A stretch of 64,000 bases of DNA. Source: Microvirga terrae. Lineage in GTDB: Bacteria > Pseudomonadota > Alphaproteobacteria > Rhizobiales > Beijerinckiaceae. Positions 1-8,893 of this stretch are shown here, piece after piece. The stretch spans positions 124,001-188,000 of the forward strand of contig NZ_CP102845.1 in assembly GCF_013307435.2 (NCBI RefSeq), written 5' to 3'. The notes beneath the pieces were generated by a model that ran no database searches, was not told the DNA's origin, and saw only the letters and a program-made list of their open reading frames with translations. Within the stretch, counting starts at the first letter, position 1; every line of letters begins with the position of its first letter. The position numbers and the translations under genes are program-made.

Positions 1-2
1 CG

Positions 3-1697
3 GGCTCGAGCTTCAGCTGGGACGGCAGCGCCGGCAGCCTCGCCGTCAGCGGCGGCACCCTGTCGGCGATCAGCGGTACAGGCCTGACCCGCACCGCCGT
101 CTTCACGCCGAGCGCGAACGTCGACGGCGGCAGCGCCAGCATCACCGTCGCTGCGGGCTCGTACCATGATGCGGCCGGCAATGCCGGGACGGCCGGCACC
201 ACACCCCCGCTCGGCTACGACACGGTGGCGCCGGGCGCCCCCTCTGCACCGGTGCTGGCCTCCGGGAGCGACAGCGGCCATTCCAGCTCCGACAACCTGA
301 CAAACCACCCTGCGCTGATCCTGACCGGCAGCGGGGAAACCGGCACGGTCATCCGGCTCTACGACAGCGATGGGATTACGGTGATCGGAACGGGAACGGT
401 GACCGGGGGCGTCTGGTCGATCACCACATCGCCGCTGTCGGCGGGCCGTCATGCGCTCACCGCGAGAGCCGTCGATGCCGCGGGCAATCTGTCAGCCGTC
501 TCCGCAGGACTGGCCGTCACCATCGACGACACGGCCCCGACCCTGGTGCATTCCGACCCCGCGGACGATGCCGCTCAAGTGGGGGTGTCGGACGACCTGG
601 TGCTGACCTTCTCGGAAGCGATCGTGATCGGCGCCGGCACGATTGAGCTGCATGCGAGAAGTGGCGCGCTCGTCGAGAGCTTCGACGTGGCCACGAGCAG
701 CCGCATCAGCATGGCCGGCAACCGGCTCACGATCGATCCCACCGGTCCGCTCGAGAGCGGCGCCGGCTATTACCTCACCCTGTCGGCCGGCGCACTCAGG
801 GATGCGTCGGGGAACGACTTCGCAGGCATTGCCGATGCTGCGACCTTCAACTTCACGACGATCGGCACGGTCGAAAAGGATCCTGTCGTGACGCCCAACA
901 CCGGCGGCGGCGTCGACATCGCGATCACGGATCCGTCCCAGCTCACCGCGGCTCTCGGCACGGGCGGGGTGGATCACGTGTTCTATGCCGGGTCGGGCAC
1001 GGTGGTCCTGCCGGACAACATCGAGAACATCACCCTGCGGGGCAGCGCCAGCGTCATGGGCAACGGGCTCGACAATGACATGCGCAGCGGCGCGGGCGAG
1101 AACGTGCTGCGTGGCAAGGACGGCAACGACACGCTCCACGGCTATCATGGCAGCGACTCGATCTATGGCGGCTCGGGACACGACACCATGTCGGGCGGCT
1201 CAAGCCAGGATTGGGTGTCTGGCGGCTCGGGCAACGACACGGTCAATGGCGGTTCGGGCCATGACCGAGTGTATGGCGATTCCGGTCGGGACACAGTCTA
1301 TGGCGGCACGGGCAACGATACGGTCAGCGGCGGCGCCGGCAACGACACCCTCTACGGCAATGCGGGCCGGGACGTGTTCGTGTTCGACACCCGTCTCAAC
1401 AGGAGCAGCAACGTCGATACGATCAAGGACTTCAATGTTGCGAACGACAGCCTCTGGCTCGACAACGCGGTCTTCACCAAGCTGGGAAGCGGCACCCTGA
1501 CCAAGCCAGGCGCGCTCTCGAGCGGGTTCTTCGTGGTCGGCTCCCGGGCGCTCGACGGAGACGATTACCTGATCTACGACCGGGCCACCGGGGTGCTCAG
1601 CTACGATGCGGACGGGTCCGGAGCCACGGCGGCTGTGGTCTTCGCCCGGCTCGGCAAGGGTCTCGCCCTCACCCACAAGGATTTCTTTGTCGTGTGA
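3..1697 (+). CDS. Secreted RTX / Ig-like repeat protein, C-terminal part (runs off left edge)
   Basis: The frame is open from the first bases of the window, so this is the 3' part of a larger gene. The incoming sequence (TRTAVFTPSANVDGGS region) and the following segment resemble bacterial Ig-like repeats joined by DTxAP linkers. Near positions 535-870 is an SbsA/Big_5-type Ig-like domain (starts APTLVHSDPAD, contains LTFSEAI and LTLSAGALRDASGN). From about 1110 to 1370 there are RTX nonapeptides of the GGSGNDTVN type, which bind calcium. The tail after them (DVFVFDT, DTIKDFN, ending FFVV) is the usual C-terminal signal region of type I secretion substrates. Role inferred: large secreted adhesin or biofilm protein. 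No secretion genes are visible in the window. Confidence 0.85.
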   Translation, partial: GSSFSWDGSAGSLAVSGGTLSAISGTGLTRTAVFTPSANVDGGSASITVAAGSYHDAAGNAGTAGTTPPLGYDTVAPGAPSAPVLASGSDSGHSSSDNLTNHPALILTGSGETGTVIRLYDSDGITVIGTGTVTGGVWSITTSPLSAGRHALTARAVDAAGNLSAVSAGLAVTIDDTAPTLVHSDPADDAAQVGVSDDLVLTFSEAIVIGAGTIELHARSGALVESFDVATSSRISMAGNRLTIDPTGPLESGAGYYLTLSAGALRDASGNDFAGIADAATFNFTTIGTVEKDPVVTPNTGGGVDIAITDPSQLTAALGTGGVDHVFYAGSGTVVLPDNIENITLRGSASVMGNGLDNDMRSGAGENVLRGKDGNDTLHGYHGSDSIYGGSGHDTMSGGSSQDWVSGGSGNDTVNGGSGHDRVYGDSGRDTVYGGTGNDTVSGGAGNDTLYGNAGRDVFVFDTRLNRSSNVDTIKDFNVANDSLWLDNAVFTKLGSGTLTKPGALSSGFFVVGSRALDGDDYLIYDRATGVLSYDADGSGATAAVVFARLGKGLALTHKDFFVV

Positions 1698-1727
1698 CGG
1701 TTGCCCTTGGGCAACCGGAGGTCCTGA

Positions 1728-1820
1728 GCAGCGATCCCGAAGGGAGACCCTTTCGGGGACCCACCCTCGGCCGGCGCATCCTCCGGAAAACCGGGTCCAC
1801 TTTTCCGTACGATGCGCTAA
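1728..1820. repeat. Repeat A, degenerate copy
   Basis: The right part (gcgcatc, then a gaaaaccgggtccacttttcc-like core, then gatgcgct) matches the distal half of the interspersed repeat A seen elsewhere in the window. The left part (gatcccgaaggg, tttcggggaccc) looks like a worn proximal half. It fills the gap between the RTX gene and the epimerase gene. Confidence 0.55.
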
Positions 1821-1851
1821 GGTGCCTGCCCGTTCATCAGACAGGCCTTTC

Positions 1852-2859
1852 ATGTCAGCTCCCATCCTCGTCACCGGTGCGGCCGGCTTCATCGGTTTTC
1901 ACGTGGTGCAGCGGCTCCTGGCCGATGGCCATCAGGTGGTCGGCGTCGACAGCTTCACGCCCTATTACGACGTGAGTCTGAAGGAGGCCCGCTTCGGGAA
2001 CCTGACGCCGCACAACACCTTTCTGGGCGAGCGCCTGGACCTGTCCGACGCACAGGCGACCCGCGATCTGTTTCACCATCACCGCTTCGAGAAAGTGATC
2101 CACCTCGCGGCGCAGCCGGGGGTGCGCTTCGTCGATCCCCAGCCCTACGCCGCGTCGAACCTGATGGGTTTCATGAACATGCTGGAAGCCTGCCGGCACG
2201 GGCAGGTGGAGCACCTCGTCTACGCGTCGTCGAGTTCGGTCTACGGGGCCAACCGCAAGCTGCCCTTCTCCGAGCACGACGGCACCGACCATCCGATCAG
2301 CCTCTACGCGGCCACCAAGAAGGCGAACGAGATGATGGCGCATTCCTATGCGTCCCTGTTCGGTCTGCCCGCGACGGGCCTGCGCTTCTTCACGGTCTAC
2401 GGTCCCTGGGGCCGACCCGACATGGCGGTCTACAAGTTCACCCATGCCATTGCCGAGGGCCGTAGGATCGAGGTGGCGAATGCCGGCAAGGTCTGGCGCG
2501 ACTTCACCTACGTGGACGACATCGTGGAAGGGGTCGTCCGGCTGGTGGACCGGGTCCCGGCGCCCGATCCCGCCTGGAACGCCGAGCATCCCGACCCGGC
2601 CATCAGCCCGGCCCCGCATCGGGTCTACAATATCGGCAACGACAATCCCGAAGAGGTGAACGACCTCGTGGCCCTGATCGAGGACGCTCTGGGCAAGAAG
2701 GCCAACCGGGTCGACGTGCCGCTGCCCCCCGGCGACGTGCTGGAGACCCGCGCCGACGTGACGGACCTGCGGCGCGACGTGGGCTTCGCACCCTCGACGT
2801 CGCTGAAGGAGGGCATCAGGCGCTTCGTCGGATGGTATCGGGACTATCACAAGGCCTGA
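1852..2859 (+). CDS. NAD-dependent epimerase, UDP-glucuronate 4-epimerase type
   Basis: A 335-residue extended short-chain dehydrogenase. The N-terminus has the NAD-binding GAAGFIG motif (residues about 8-14), followed by VVGVDSFTPYYD, which is typical of CapI/LpsL-type UDP-glucuronate 4-epimerases. The catalytic YAATKK motif and the SSSSVYG strand are present. Expected role is conversion of UDP-glucuronate to UDP-galacturonate in the cytoplasm for capsule or LPS sugars. The ATG at 1852 is chosen because upstream sequence in the same frame belongs to the preceding repeat. The next gene starts 1 bp after this stop, so they are probably one operon. Substrate is inferred from the family, not proven. 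Confidence 0.88.
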   Translation: MSAPILVTGAAGFIGFHVVQRLLADGHQVVGVDSFTPYYDVSLKEARFGNLTPHNTFLGERLDLSDAQATRDLFHHHRFEKVIHLAAQPGVRFVDPQPYAASNLMGFMNMLEACRHGQVEHLVYASSSSVYGANRKLPFSEHDGTDHPISLYAATKKANEMMAHSYASLFGLPATGLRFFTVYGPWGRPDMAVYKFTHAIAEGRRIEVANAGKVWRDFTYVDDIVEGVVRLVDRVPAPDPAWNAEHPDPAISPAPHRVYNIGNDNPEEVNDLVALIEDALGKKANRVDVPLPPGDVLETRADVTDLRRDVGFAPSTSLKEGIRRFVGWYRDYHKA

Positions 2860-2860
2860 G

Positions 2861-3862
2861 ATGATCGTCGTATTTGCTCTTGTATCGTCGGCGGTTCTCT
2901 CGGCCCTTCTCATCCTCGTCCTGAAGCCCCTGCTGATCCGCTACGCGCTGGCGCGACCGAATGCGCGCTCGAGCCACAAGACGCCGACGCCGCAAGGGGG
3001 AGGCCTTGCGGTTCTGGCCGCGACTCTGGCCGTTGCAGGGCTCTCGGCGGTCTGGCTCGTGCTGCCGGTCCCGTCCCTGTTGATCGTCGCGGCCGCCGCC
3101 GTCGCCTTCGCGGTCCTGGGCACGGCCGACGACATCCGGCCGCTGCCCGCCTGGATCCGGCTCGTCATGCAGTTCGTCGTCGTGACCGCGGTCGTTCTTG
3201 CATCCGGGACGAGACTCCTGCCGGATTCCATTCCCCTGGCTGCGGAGCGGATCCTCCTCGTCGTCGCCGGCGTATGGTTCGTCAATCTCGTCAACTTCAT
3301 GGACGGGCTGGACTGGATTACTGTGGCCGAGATGGTTCCGATCACCGCCTTCGTGGCGGGCCTGGGTCTCGTCGGCGTCATGCCGCTGTGGATCGCCGTG
3401 CTCGCCGCAGCGTTATGCGGCGCCCTTCTCGGCTTCGCCCCCTTCAACAGGCCCGTCGCCAGGCTCTTCCTGGGGGATGTGGGGTCCCTGTCGATCGGGC
3501 TTCTCGTCGGCTGGATGCTGCTGCAGCTCGCCGGAACCGGCGCCCTCGCGGCCGCGATCCTGCTGCCGCTCTACTACCTGATGGATGCGACCATCACCCT
3601 GCTGCGCCGCCTCGCCCGGGGCGAGAAGGTCTGGGAGGCGCATCGCAGCCATTTCTACCAGAAGGCCACCGACAACGGCGTCTCGGTGCTCGCAGTCGAT
3701 GCGCATGTGTTCGTCCTCAACCTTGTCCTGGCCGCTCTCGCCGCTATGACCCTTGTCTGGCCCTCGGGCGCCGTGCAGGTTGCGGCGCTCGCCCTCGGGG
3801 TCGTTCTCGTCGGCCTGGTTCTCAGGCGTTTCTCTCGACCCGGATTGGAGGTTTCCCGATGA
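2861..3862 (+). CDS. WecA/WbpL-like undecaprenyl-phosphate sugar-1-phosphate transferase
   Basis: A polytopic membrane protein of 333 residues, rich in hydrophobic helices. It carries the landmarks of the MraY/WecA glycosyltransferase-4 family: the early SHKTPTPQGGG motif (residues about 38-48), the acidic NFMDGLDW motif near residue 147, FLGDVGS near residue 202, and the late basic HRSHFYQKA motif near residue 266. This family moves a sugar phosphate from a UDP-sugar to undecaprenyl phosphate, starting a polysaccharide repeat on the inner membrane. It lies 1 bp after the epimerase gene and overlaps the next gene by an ATGA junction, so translation is probably coupled. The exact sugar cannot be read from sequence. 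Confidence 0.88.
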   Translation: MIVVFALVSSAVLSALLILVLKPLLIRYALARPNARSSHKTPTPQGGGLAVLAATLAVAGLSAVWLVLPVPSLLIVAAAAVAFAVLGTADDIRPLPAWIRLVMQFVVVTAVVLASGTRLLPDSIPLAAERILLVVAGVWFVNLVNFMDGLDWITVAEMVPITAFVAGLGLVGVMPLWIAVLAAALCGALLGFAPFNRPVARLFLGDVGSLSIGLLVGWMLLQLAGTGALAAAILLPLYYLMDATITLLRRLARGEKVWEAHRSHFYQKATDNGVSVLAVDAHVFVLNLVLAALAAMTLVWPSGAVQVAALALGVVLVGLVLRRFSRPGLEVSR

Positions 3863-4800
3863 ATGCACCCCTGATTGCCCTGACCGGCGCCACGGGTTTC
3901 ATCGGACGACATCTCCTGAACGAGCTGCCCAGGCGGGGATACCGGGTGCGGGTCCTGCTGCGCCGCCCGTCCGAGGTGCCGGCCGGGGCGTCGAGCGCGG
4001 TCATCGGCGACATCGCCTCCCCGCACAACATGGCGGCCGCCCTGCGCGACGTGGACATCGTGATCCATTCGGCCGGCCTGGCACATGCCATGTCCGGGCG
4101 GCCGGAGGACGATTACCGGACCATCAACACGGACGCGACCGTCAGGCTCGCCCAAGCGGCCGAGCGGGCCGGCGTGAAACGATTTGTCTTCCTGTCGTCG
4201 ATCCGCGCCCAGACCGGGCCCGTGGCCGACGGGGTGGTCACCGAAGACCGGGAGCCGCAGCCGACCGACCCTTACGGCCGTTCGAAGCTCGAGGCGGAGC
4301 GGGGCCTTGGCGCCCTCGGGCTCGATTGGACGGCCCTTCGTCCCGTGCTCGTCTACGGCCCCGGCGTGAAAGGCAACATGGCGGCTCTCCTGAGCCTGGC
4401 GCAATCGCCCTGGCCCCTGCCGCTCGGCGGATTGACCGCCCGGCGCTCACTCCTGTCCCTCGACAACCTGGCGGCCGCCGTGGACACGGTCGCGCGCGCG
4501 CCCGGTCCCCTGAGGCGCCCCTTCATCGTGGCCGATCCGGACCCGGTCACGATCCCCGAGATGGTCACGGCTCTGCGCAAGGGACTGGGCCGCGGGCCGG
4601 GATTGGTCCCGGTGCCGTCGTTTCTGCTCAGGGGAGCCGCCGCCCTGGCCGGCCGGCGCGAGGCCTACGAGCGGCTGGCAGGCTCGCTGGTCGCGAGCCC
4701 GCAAGCCCTGAGGGATCTGGGATGGCAGCCGGTCAGTTCGACGCGAGACGCGCTTGCGGAGCTGGCACGGCGGGCGGGGGCGCCGGCTTCCGGCGCTTGA
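3859..4800 (+). CDS. NAD-dependent epimerase/dehydratase (extended SDR)
   Basis: A 313-residue SDR protein. It shows GATGFIGRHL (NAD binding, residues about 9-18), VIHSAGLAHA, FLSSIRAQ and the catalytic YGRSKLEAE. Length and motifs fit UDP-sugar 4-epimerase/reductase-like enzymes found beside WecA-type transferases. The ATG at 3859 overlaps the previous stop (ATGA). The 3' end overlaps the convergent FlaA1-type gene by 68 bp, so the C-terminal tail shares DNA with that gene's own tail. Specific substrate unknown; a UDP-HexNAc derivative for surface glycan is the reasonable guess. Confidence 0.82.
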   Translation: MNAPLIALTGATGFIGRHLLNELPRRGYRVRVLLRRPSEVPAGASSAVIGDIASPHNMAAALRDVDIVIHSAGLAHAMSGRPEDDYRTINTDATVRLAQAAERAGVKRFVFLSSIRAQTGPVADGVVTEDREPQPTDPYGRSKLEAERGLGALGLDWTALRPVLVYGPGVKGNMAALLSLAQSPWPLPLGGLTARRSLLSLDNLAAAVDTVARAPGPLRRPFIVADPDPVTIPEMVTALRKGLGRGPGLVPVPSFLLRGAAALAGRREAYERLAGSLVASPQALRDLGWQPVSSTRDALAELARRAGAPASGA

Positions 4801-6697
4801 ACTCCGGAATCGCTTCCTCGAACACATGCTCGGCCAGGGCGCGGTCGCCGCTTGCGAGGGCGCGGCTCAGGATCTGCAGCCATTGGTCGACCCGGTCGCG
4901 GTCGGCGAAGATGGGCTTGGCCGCCATGACGCCGTCGATGCCGATTTCCGTGCGCGGCTCCTCGCGGGCGAAGAGGATCTCGTGCAGCCGCTCGCCCGGG
5001 CGCGTGCCCGTGACGGCGATCTCGATATCCTCGCCCGGCTCGTAGCCGGCGAGCCGGATCATGCGCTCGGCCAGGTCGTAGATCCGCACCGGCTGGCCCA
5101 TCTTGAGCACATAGACCGAGGCGCGCTCGTCCCCGTTGGTGCGCTCCGTCAGCGCGCGGCTCTCCTCCGCGTGGGACGCCGAGGTGAGCACCAGGTCGGC
5201 GGCCTCGCGGGTTGTCATGAAGTAACGCACCATGTCGGGATGGGTGACGGTGATCGGCCCGCCGCGGGCGATCTGCGCCTTGAACTTGGGCACCACCGAC
5301 CCGACCGAGCCGAGCACGTTGCCGAACCGGACGGCGATGATCCGGGTGGCGCCGTTGCGGCCCATGAACTCGGCATCCAGCGCCTGCCCGTACATCTCGG
5401 CGAAGCGCTTGGTGGCGCCGAGCATCGAGACCGGATCGATGGCCTTGTCGGTGGAGATCATCACGATGGTGTCGGCCCCGGCCTCCACGGCCGCGTCGGC
5501 CACGTTCACGGAGCCGAACACGTTGGTCTTGATGCCTTCCGTCCAGTTCTTCTCGAGATAGGGAACGTGCTTGAGGGCCGCCGCGTGGAAGACCACCTCG
5601 GGACTGAACGCGTTCATCACCTCGCGCACCCGGGACCGGTCGCGGACGTCGGCGATGACACCGTCCACACGGGTGTCGCTCGAGAGCAGCGTCGGGTTTT
5701 CCAGGATGTGGTGCAGGGAGGGCTCGGAGCTTTCGAGGACCAGGAGGTCGCTCGCCCCGAAGGCGACGACGCGGGTGCAGATCTCCGACCCGATGGAGCC
5801 GCCGCCGCCGGTCACGAGCACGCGCTTGCCGCGAATGAAATGTTCGAGCCGATTGCGGTCGATCTGCACGGTCGGACGCAGGAGCAGATCCTCGATCTCG
5901 AGCGGGGCGAGCTCGGCATCGCGCATCCCCTCTCCCAGGCTCGTGACCCGCACCAGCGGCAGGCCGAGGCGGCGGGCGCGGGCGAGCAGCATGTCCGGGT
6001 TGGCCTCGGGCGTCAGGGCGCTCGGGGTCGCCAGCAGGCGGCGGATGGGCGTTCCCCGCTCTTGGAAATCCTGGATGACCTGGTCGAGATCCGCGAATGT
6101 GCCCAGAACGGGCACGCCGCGCATGGATTGCCCGAGATCGTCCCTGCGCCAGGACAAAATGCCTTTCGGCTGGGTCTTCTTGACGGTGCCGGCCTCGATG
6201 GCCCGCAGGACCACCTCGGCGTCGCTGCCGCGCCCGAGCAGCAGGGTCGGGGTGCTGGCATCGCGCTCGATGGTGTGGCGCGAGCGGGCATATTTCAGAT
6301 AGCGGAAGGCCAGCCGCGGGCCACCCAGGAGGAACATCTGGATCAGCCAGTAGAGGGCGATCGTGACCTTGCCGAAGAAGAAGGTGCCCCGCAGCTGCGG
6401 CGAGACCAGAATGTAGTCGACCATCAGCAGGGTCACGGCCAGGATGGTCGCAGCCCGGAAGATGTTGAAGAGATCCGGCAGGGACGCGAAACGCCACTTG
6501 GACCGATAGAGCTGGGAAAACCCGTAGACCACCCCCGCGAAGGCGATGAAGGGCGGCAGGAAGAGCGGCAGATGGACCAGGCGGTCGGACAGGAGAGAGC
6601 CTTCGAAGCGCACGTAGAAGGTCGCGAGGACGGCGATACCCGTCATCACGAGATCATGCACGATGATAATCGCTTTCTTGAGACCCTGCCGATTCAT
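4733..6697 (-). CDS. FlaA1/CapD-type nucleotide-sugar 4,6-dehydratase, membrane-anchored
   Basis: A 654-residue protein with about four N-terminal membrane helices (residues about 8-130) followed by two Rossmann-like domains. The first (around 150-275) is the CoA-binding-like part of long PglF/WbpM proteins. The second holds TGGGGSIGSE at about 296-305, HAAALKHVPY at 371-380 and STDKAIDPVSMLGATK at 415-430, the CapD/polysacc_synt_2 signature in which the usual SDR Tyr-x-x-x-Lys is modified. The family makes UDP-4-keto-6-deoxy-HexNAc for glycans. The ATG at 6697 starts just before the first helix; sequence further upstream belongs to a repeat. It is convergent with the SDR epimerase gene. Confidence 0.88.
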   Translation of the reverse strand: MNRQGLKKAIIIVHDLVMTGIAVLATFYVRFEGSLLSDRLVHLPLFLPPFIAFAGVVYGFSQLYRSKWRFASLPDLFNIFRAATILAVTLLMVDYILVSPQLRGTFFFGKVTIALYWLIQMFLLGGPRLAFRYLKYARSRHTIERDASTPTLLLGRGSDAEVVLRAIEAGTVKKTQPKGILSWRRDDLGQSMRGVPVLGTFADLDQVIQDFQERGTPIRRLLATPSALTPEANPDMLLARARRLGLPLVRVTSLGEGMRDAELAPLEIEDLLLRPTVQIDRNRLEHFIRGKRVLVTGGGGSIGSEICTRVVAFGASDLLVLESSEPSLHHILENPTLLSSDTRVDGVIADVRDRSRVREVMNAFSPEVVFHAAALKHVPYLEKNWTEGIKTNVFGSVNVADAAVEAGADTIVMISTDKAIDPVSMLGATKRFAEMYGQALDAEFMGRNGATRIIAVRFGNVLGSVGSVVPKFKAQIARGGPITVTHPDMVRYFMTTREAADLVLTSASHAEESRALTERTNGDERASVYVLKMGQPVRIYDLAERMIRLAGYEPGEDIEIAVTGTRPGERLHEILFAREEPRTEIGIDGVMAAKPIFADRDRVDQWLQILSRALASGDRALAEHVFEEAIPEFKRRKPAPPPAVPAPQARLASN

Positions 6698-6714
6698 AGC
6701 CCTGCCATACCCTC

Positions 6715-6850
6715 GAGCATCAGACCCAAAAGTGGACTTGCCCGTCCGGGATCCATCCGATGCCCCCTCTCTCGAAGCAGCGCATCGGCGATGCGGACCC
6801 GAAGGGCCACGTGAGTGAAAACCGGATCCACTGTTCCGCACGATGCGATC
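6715..6850. repeat. Repeat A, full copy
   Basis: Contains both halves: gcatcagacccaaaagtgg at the left, a middle gatgccccctctc segment, then gcggacccgaagggcc and aaaaccggatccac, ending gcacgatgcgat. It lies in the 5' region of the FlaA1-type gene, so that gene's promoter must be inside or beyond the repeat. Confidence 0.8.
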
Positions 6851-6926
6851 GTCTCGGGGTATCGGATGGGCTCACCCCTTTGTCAATGTAAGACAGTCAC
6901 CGACGGCAGGGGCAAATCGGCCGGCC

Positions 6927-7709
6927 TCAGGTGTCCGGAAGCGGGCTCTCCGCCACCACCAGGAGACCGCCCGCCTGCGCCAGGACCTGCGCCCGGACGG
7001 AGAAGACCGCCGCGAGCCGCTCGCCGGTCAGAACCGCTCCGGGCGGCCCGAAGGCTTCGGTTTTCCCCTGATGGAGCAGCAGGATGTCGTCGGCGAAGCG
7101 GGCCGCGAGCGTCAGGTCGTGCATGATGGCGACCACGGTCGCGCCGGCTCGGGCATGCGCTTTCAGGATCTCGAGAACCACGAGCTGGTGGCGCGGATCG
7201 AGCGCCGCAATGGGCTCGTCGACCAGCAGAACCGGCGCCTGCGTCGCGAGAGCGCGGGCCAGAAGCGCGCGGGCCCTCTCGCCACCGGACAGGGCCGTGG
7301 CGGGCCTGTCCGCGAAGCCCTGCAGGCCTACCGCCCGAAGCGCCGAGGCGACGGCTTCGCGGCCGGCCGGCGACAACCGGTCGGGTTTCTCCCCATGGGG
7401 CAGGCGGCCGAGCGCCACGACGCCGGCCACCGGCAGAGGCCAGGCCACGAAACCGCCCTGGGGCAGATAGGCGATCGCGCGGGCCCGGTCGGAGGCGTGC
7501 ATCCGCCTGAGGGAGACGCCATCGAGCACGACATCGCCCTCGGCCGGTCCGGTCAGCCCGGCAAGGGCCCGCAGCAGGGTCGTCTTGCCGGCCCCGTTGG
7601 GCCCGACGATCACCGTGAGGCGTCCCGGCGCCGGGGACAGGTCAATCCGGTCGAGGGCCCGGCGGGCTGCCAGATCAACCGACAGGGAGCGGGCCTCGAG
7701 CCGCCTCAT
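6927..7709 (-). CDS. ABC transporter ATP-binding protein, iron-siderophore/heme/B12 class
   Basis: A 260-residue ATPase of the FecE/HmuV/BtuD type. Walker A is GPNGAGKTT (residues about 37-45), the Q-loop is in AYLPQGG, the signature is LSGGERAR near 145, Walker B is VLLVDEPIAALD, and the switch histidine is in IMHDLTLAARFAD. It overlaps the permease stop by ATGA, so the two form one operon, permease first. It would energise uptake of a chelated metal or corrinoid across the inner membrane. No periplasmic binding protein or TonB receptor gene is adjacent. Confidence 0.88.
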   Translation of the reverse strand: MRRLEARSLSVDLAARRALDRIDLSPAPGRLTVIVGPNGAGKTTLLRALAGLTGPAEGDVVLDGVSLRRMHASDRARAIAYLPQGGFVAWPLPVAGVVALGRLPHGEKPDRLSPAGREAVASALRAVGLQGFADRPATALSGGERARALLARALATQAPVLLVDEPIAALDPRHQLVVLEILKAHARAGATVVAIMHDLTLAARFADDILLLHQGKTEAFGPPGAVLTGERLAAVFSVRAQVLAQAGGLLVVAESPLPDT

Positions 7710-8710
7710 GCGGGCGTCTCCACTAGGTCGGCCCTCCGCCGGGCGATGACCCAGAGGAAGAACGGCACACCGAGCAGGGCCGTGAGCACGCCGATCTTCA
7801 CCTCGGCCGCAGAGGGAACGAGGCGCACGGCGGTGTCGGCGGCGAGCAGCAGGGCTGCGCCTGCGAGGCCCGCCGGAACGAGGGTGCGGGCCGGATCGTA
7901 GCCAACGAAGGGACGCACGAGATGGGGCACGACCAGGCCGACGAAGCCGATGGAGCCGGCCACCGCCACCGAGGCGCCCGTGCCGACGGCCGCGCCCGCG
8001 ACGATGAAGCCGCGCAGGAGCGGCACGCCGATCCCGAGGCTGCGCGCCGTCTCCTCGCCCAGCGCGAGCGCCCGCAGGCCGGGCGCCGCCGAGAGGATCA
8101 GGCCCGAGGCCAGAACGATGAAAGGAGCGGCCAGGAGCACGTGGACCATCGACCGGTCCTCGAAGGAGCCCAGGAGCCAGAACACGATCTCCGTCACGGC
8201 GAAGGGATTGGGCGAGAGGCTGATGGCGAGCGACGTGCCCGCTCCGGCGAGCGACCCGACGGCGAGCCCCGCCAGGACCAGCACCACGATGGTGGCGCCC
8301 CGTCCGGCCACCGCCACGACGAGGCCGACGGACAGGAGGGCGCCTGCGATCGCCGCGAAGGGGAGGGCCCAGGACAGGCTGCCGACGAGCCCGGAATAGA
8401 TCACCAGCACGGCCCCGAAGGCCGCCGCCTGCGGGGCGCCGAACACCGCCGTGTCGGCGAGCGGGTTGCGCAGCAGCCCCTGCAGGCCCGCTCCCGACAG
8501 GCCGAGGATCCAGCCGACCAGCCCGGCCAGGACCGTGCGCGGCAGGCGGATCTCCCGCACCACGATGCTGGCCGGACCCTGGTCCGACACGAGGGCCTTC
8601 AGCACCGTAGGCACGGTGATCGGCGCCGGCCCGGTGGCCAGGGAGACGAGGCTCAGCGCCCCGACCAGGACGGTCAGGCCGGGGACGAGGGATGACCGGA
8701 AGAGGGACAT
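7706..8710 (-). CDS. FecCD-family ABC transporter permease
   Basis: A 334-residue very hydrophobic protein with the FecCD/BtuC layout of about ten helices. The family landmark IRLPRTVLAGLVG lies near residue 50 and GLSGAGLQGLLRNPLADT follows, with the coupling region near GEETARSLG and the conserved GFVGLVVPHLVR. It forms the inner-membrane channel for the ATPase encoded next to it. The ATG at 8710 gives the usual FecCD length. A 9-bp inverted repeat with a 19-nt spacer lies directly upstream. Substrate could be heme, ferric siderophore or B12; the heme-related genes at 25.7-26.8 kb make iron or heme slightly more likely. Confidence 0.88.
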   Translation of the reverse strand: MSLFRSSLVPGLTVLVGALSLVSLATGPAPITVPTVLKALVSDQGPASIVVREIRLPRTVLAGLVGWILGLSGAGLQGLLRNPLADTAVFGAPQAAAFGAVLVIYSGLVGSLSWALPFAAIAGALLSVGLVVAVAGRGATIVVLVLAGLAVGSLAGAGTSLAISLSPNPFAVTEIVFWLLGSFEDRSMVHVLLAAPFIVLASGLILSAAPGLRALALGEETARSLGIGVPLLRGFIVAGAAVGTGASVAVAGSIGFVGLVVPHLVRPFVGYDPARTLVPAGLAGAALLLAADTAVRLVPSAAEVKIGVLTALLGVPFFLWVIARRRADLVETPA

Positions 8711-8715
8711 GGATG

Positions 8716-8752
8716 GCGTTTCGTTGTTCCCTGCGGATAGAGCACGAAACGC
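8716..8752 (-). promoter_or_regulatory. Inverted repeat just upstream of the FecCD permease start
   Basis: Nine-base arms gcgtttcgt and acgaaacgc are separated by 19 bases, ending 6 bases before the permease ATG. It could be an operator or an mRNA hairpin that controls ribosome access; no good Shine-Dalgarno sequence is visible outside it. No cobalamin riboswitch core could be found nearby. Confidence 0.4.
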
Positions 8753-8893
8753 ACGCGTGAGGAACAGGCCTCGTGCATGCCTCCTCGGCGGCACAGCGCG
8801 GCCTTTAGGTCCTGTCCGGTGCCGCGCCTCTCTTCCCCTCCCCTCCCTTGCAAGGCAATCGGCGTTCCCTCAGCCCGCCCTGGTACCCTCCTC

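Noticed and set aside
1110..1370. Short tandem repeats that could be mistaken for a CRISPR or satellite
   Set aside because: They are the codons of RTX nonapeptides (GGxGxDxxx) in an open reading frame. No CRISPR array is present anywhere in the window.
1606..1851. Upstream extension of the UDP-glucuronate epimerase to 417 residues
   Set aside because: The added part overlaps the RTX gene in another frame and a repeat; the SDR fold starts at the ATG at 1852.
4754..6814. Plus-strand open frame (686 codons) opposite the FlaA1-type gene
   Set aside because: Low-complexity antisense translation; the minus strand has membrane helices and all CapD motifs.
8711..8893. Cobalamin riboswitch upstream of the FecCD-type genes
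   Set aside because: The conserved B12-box core and its surrounding stems could not be found on the minus strand; only a simple inverted repeat is present.
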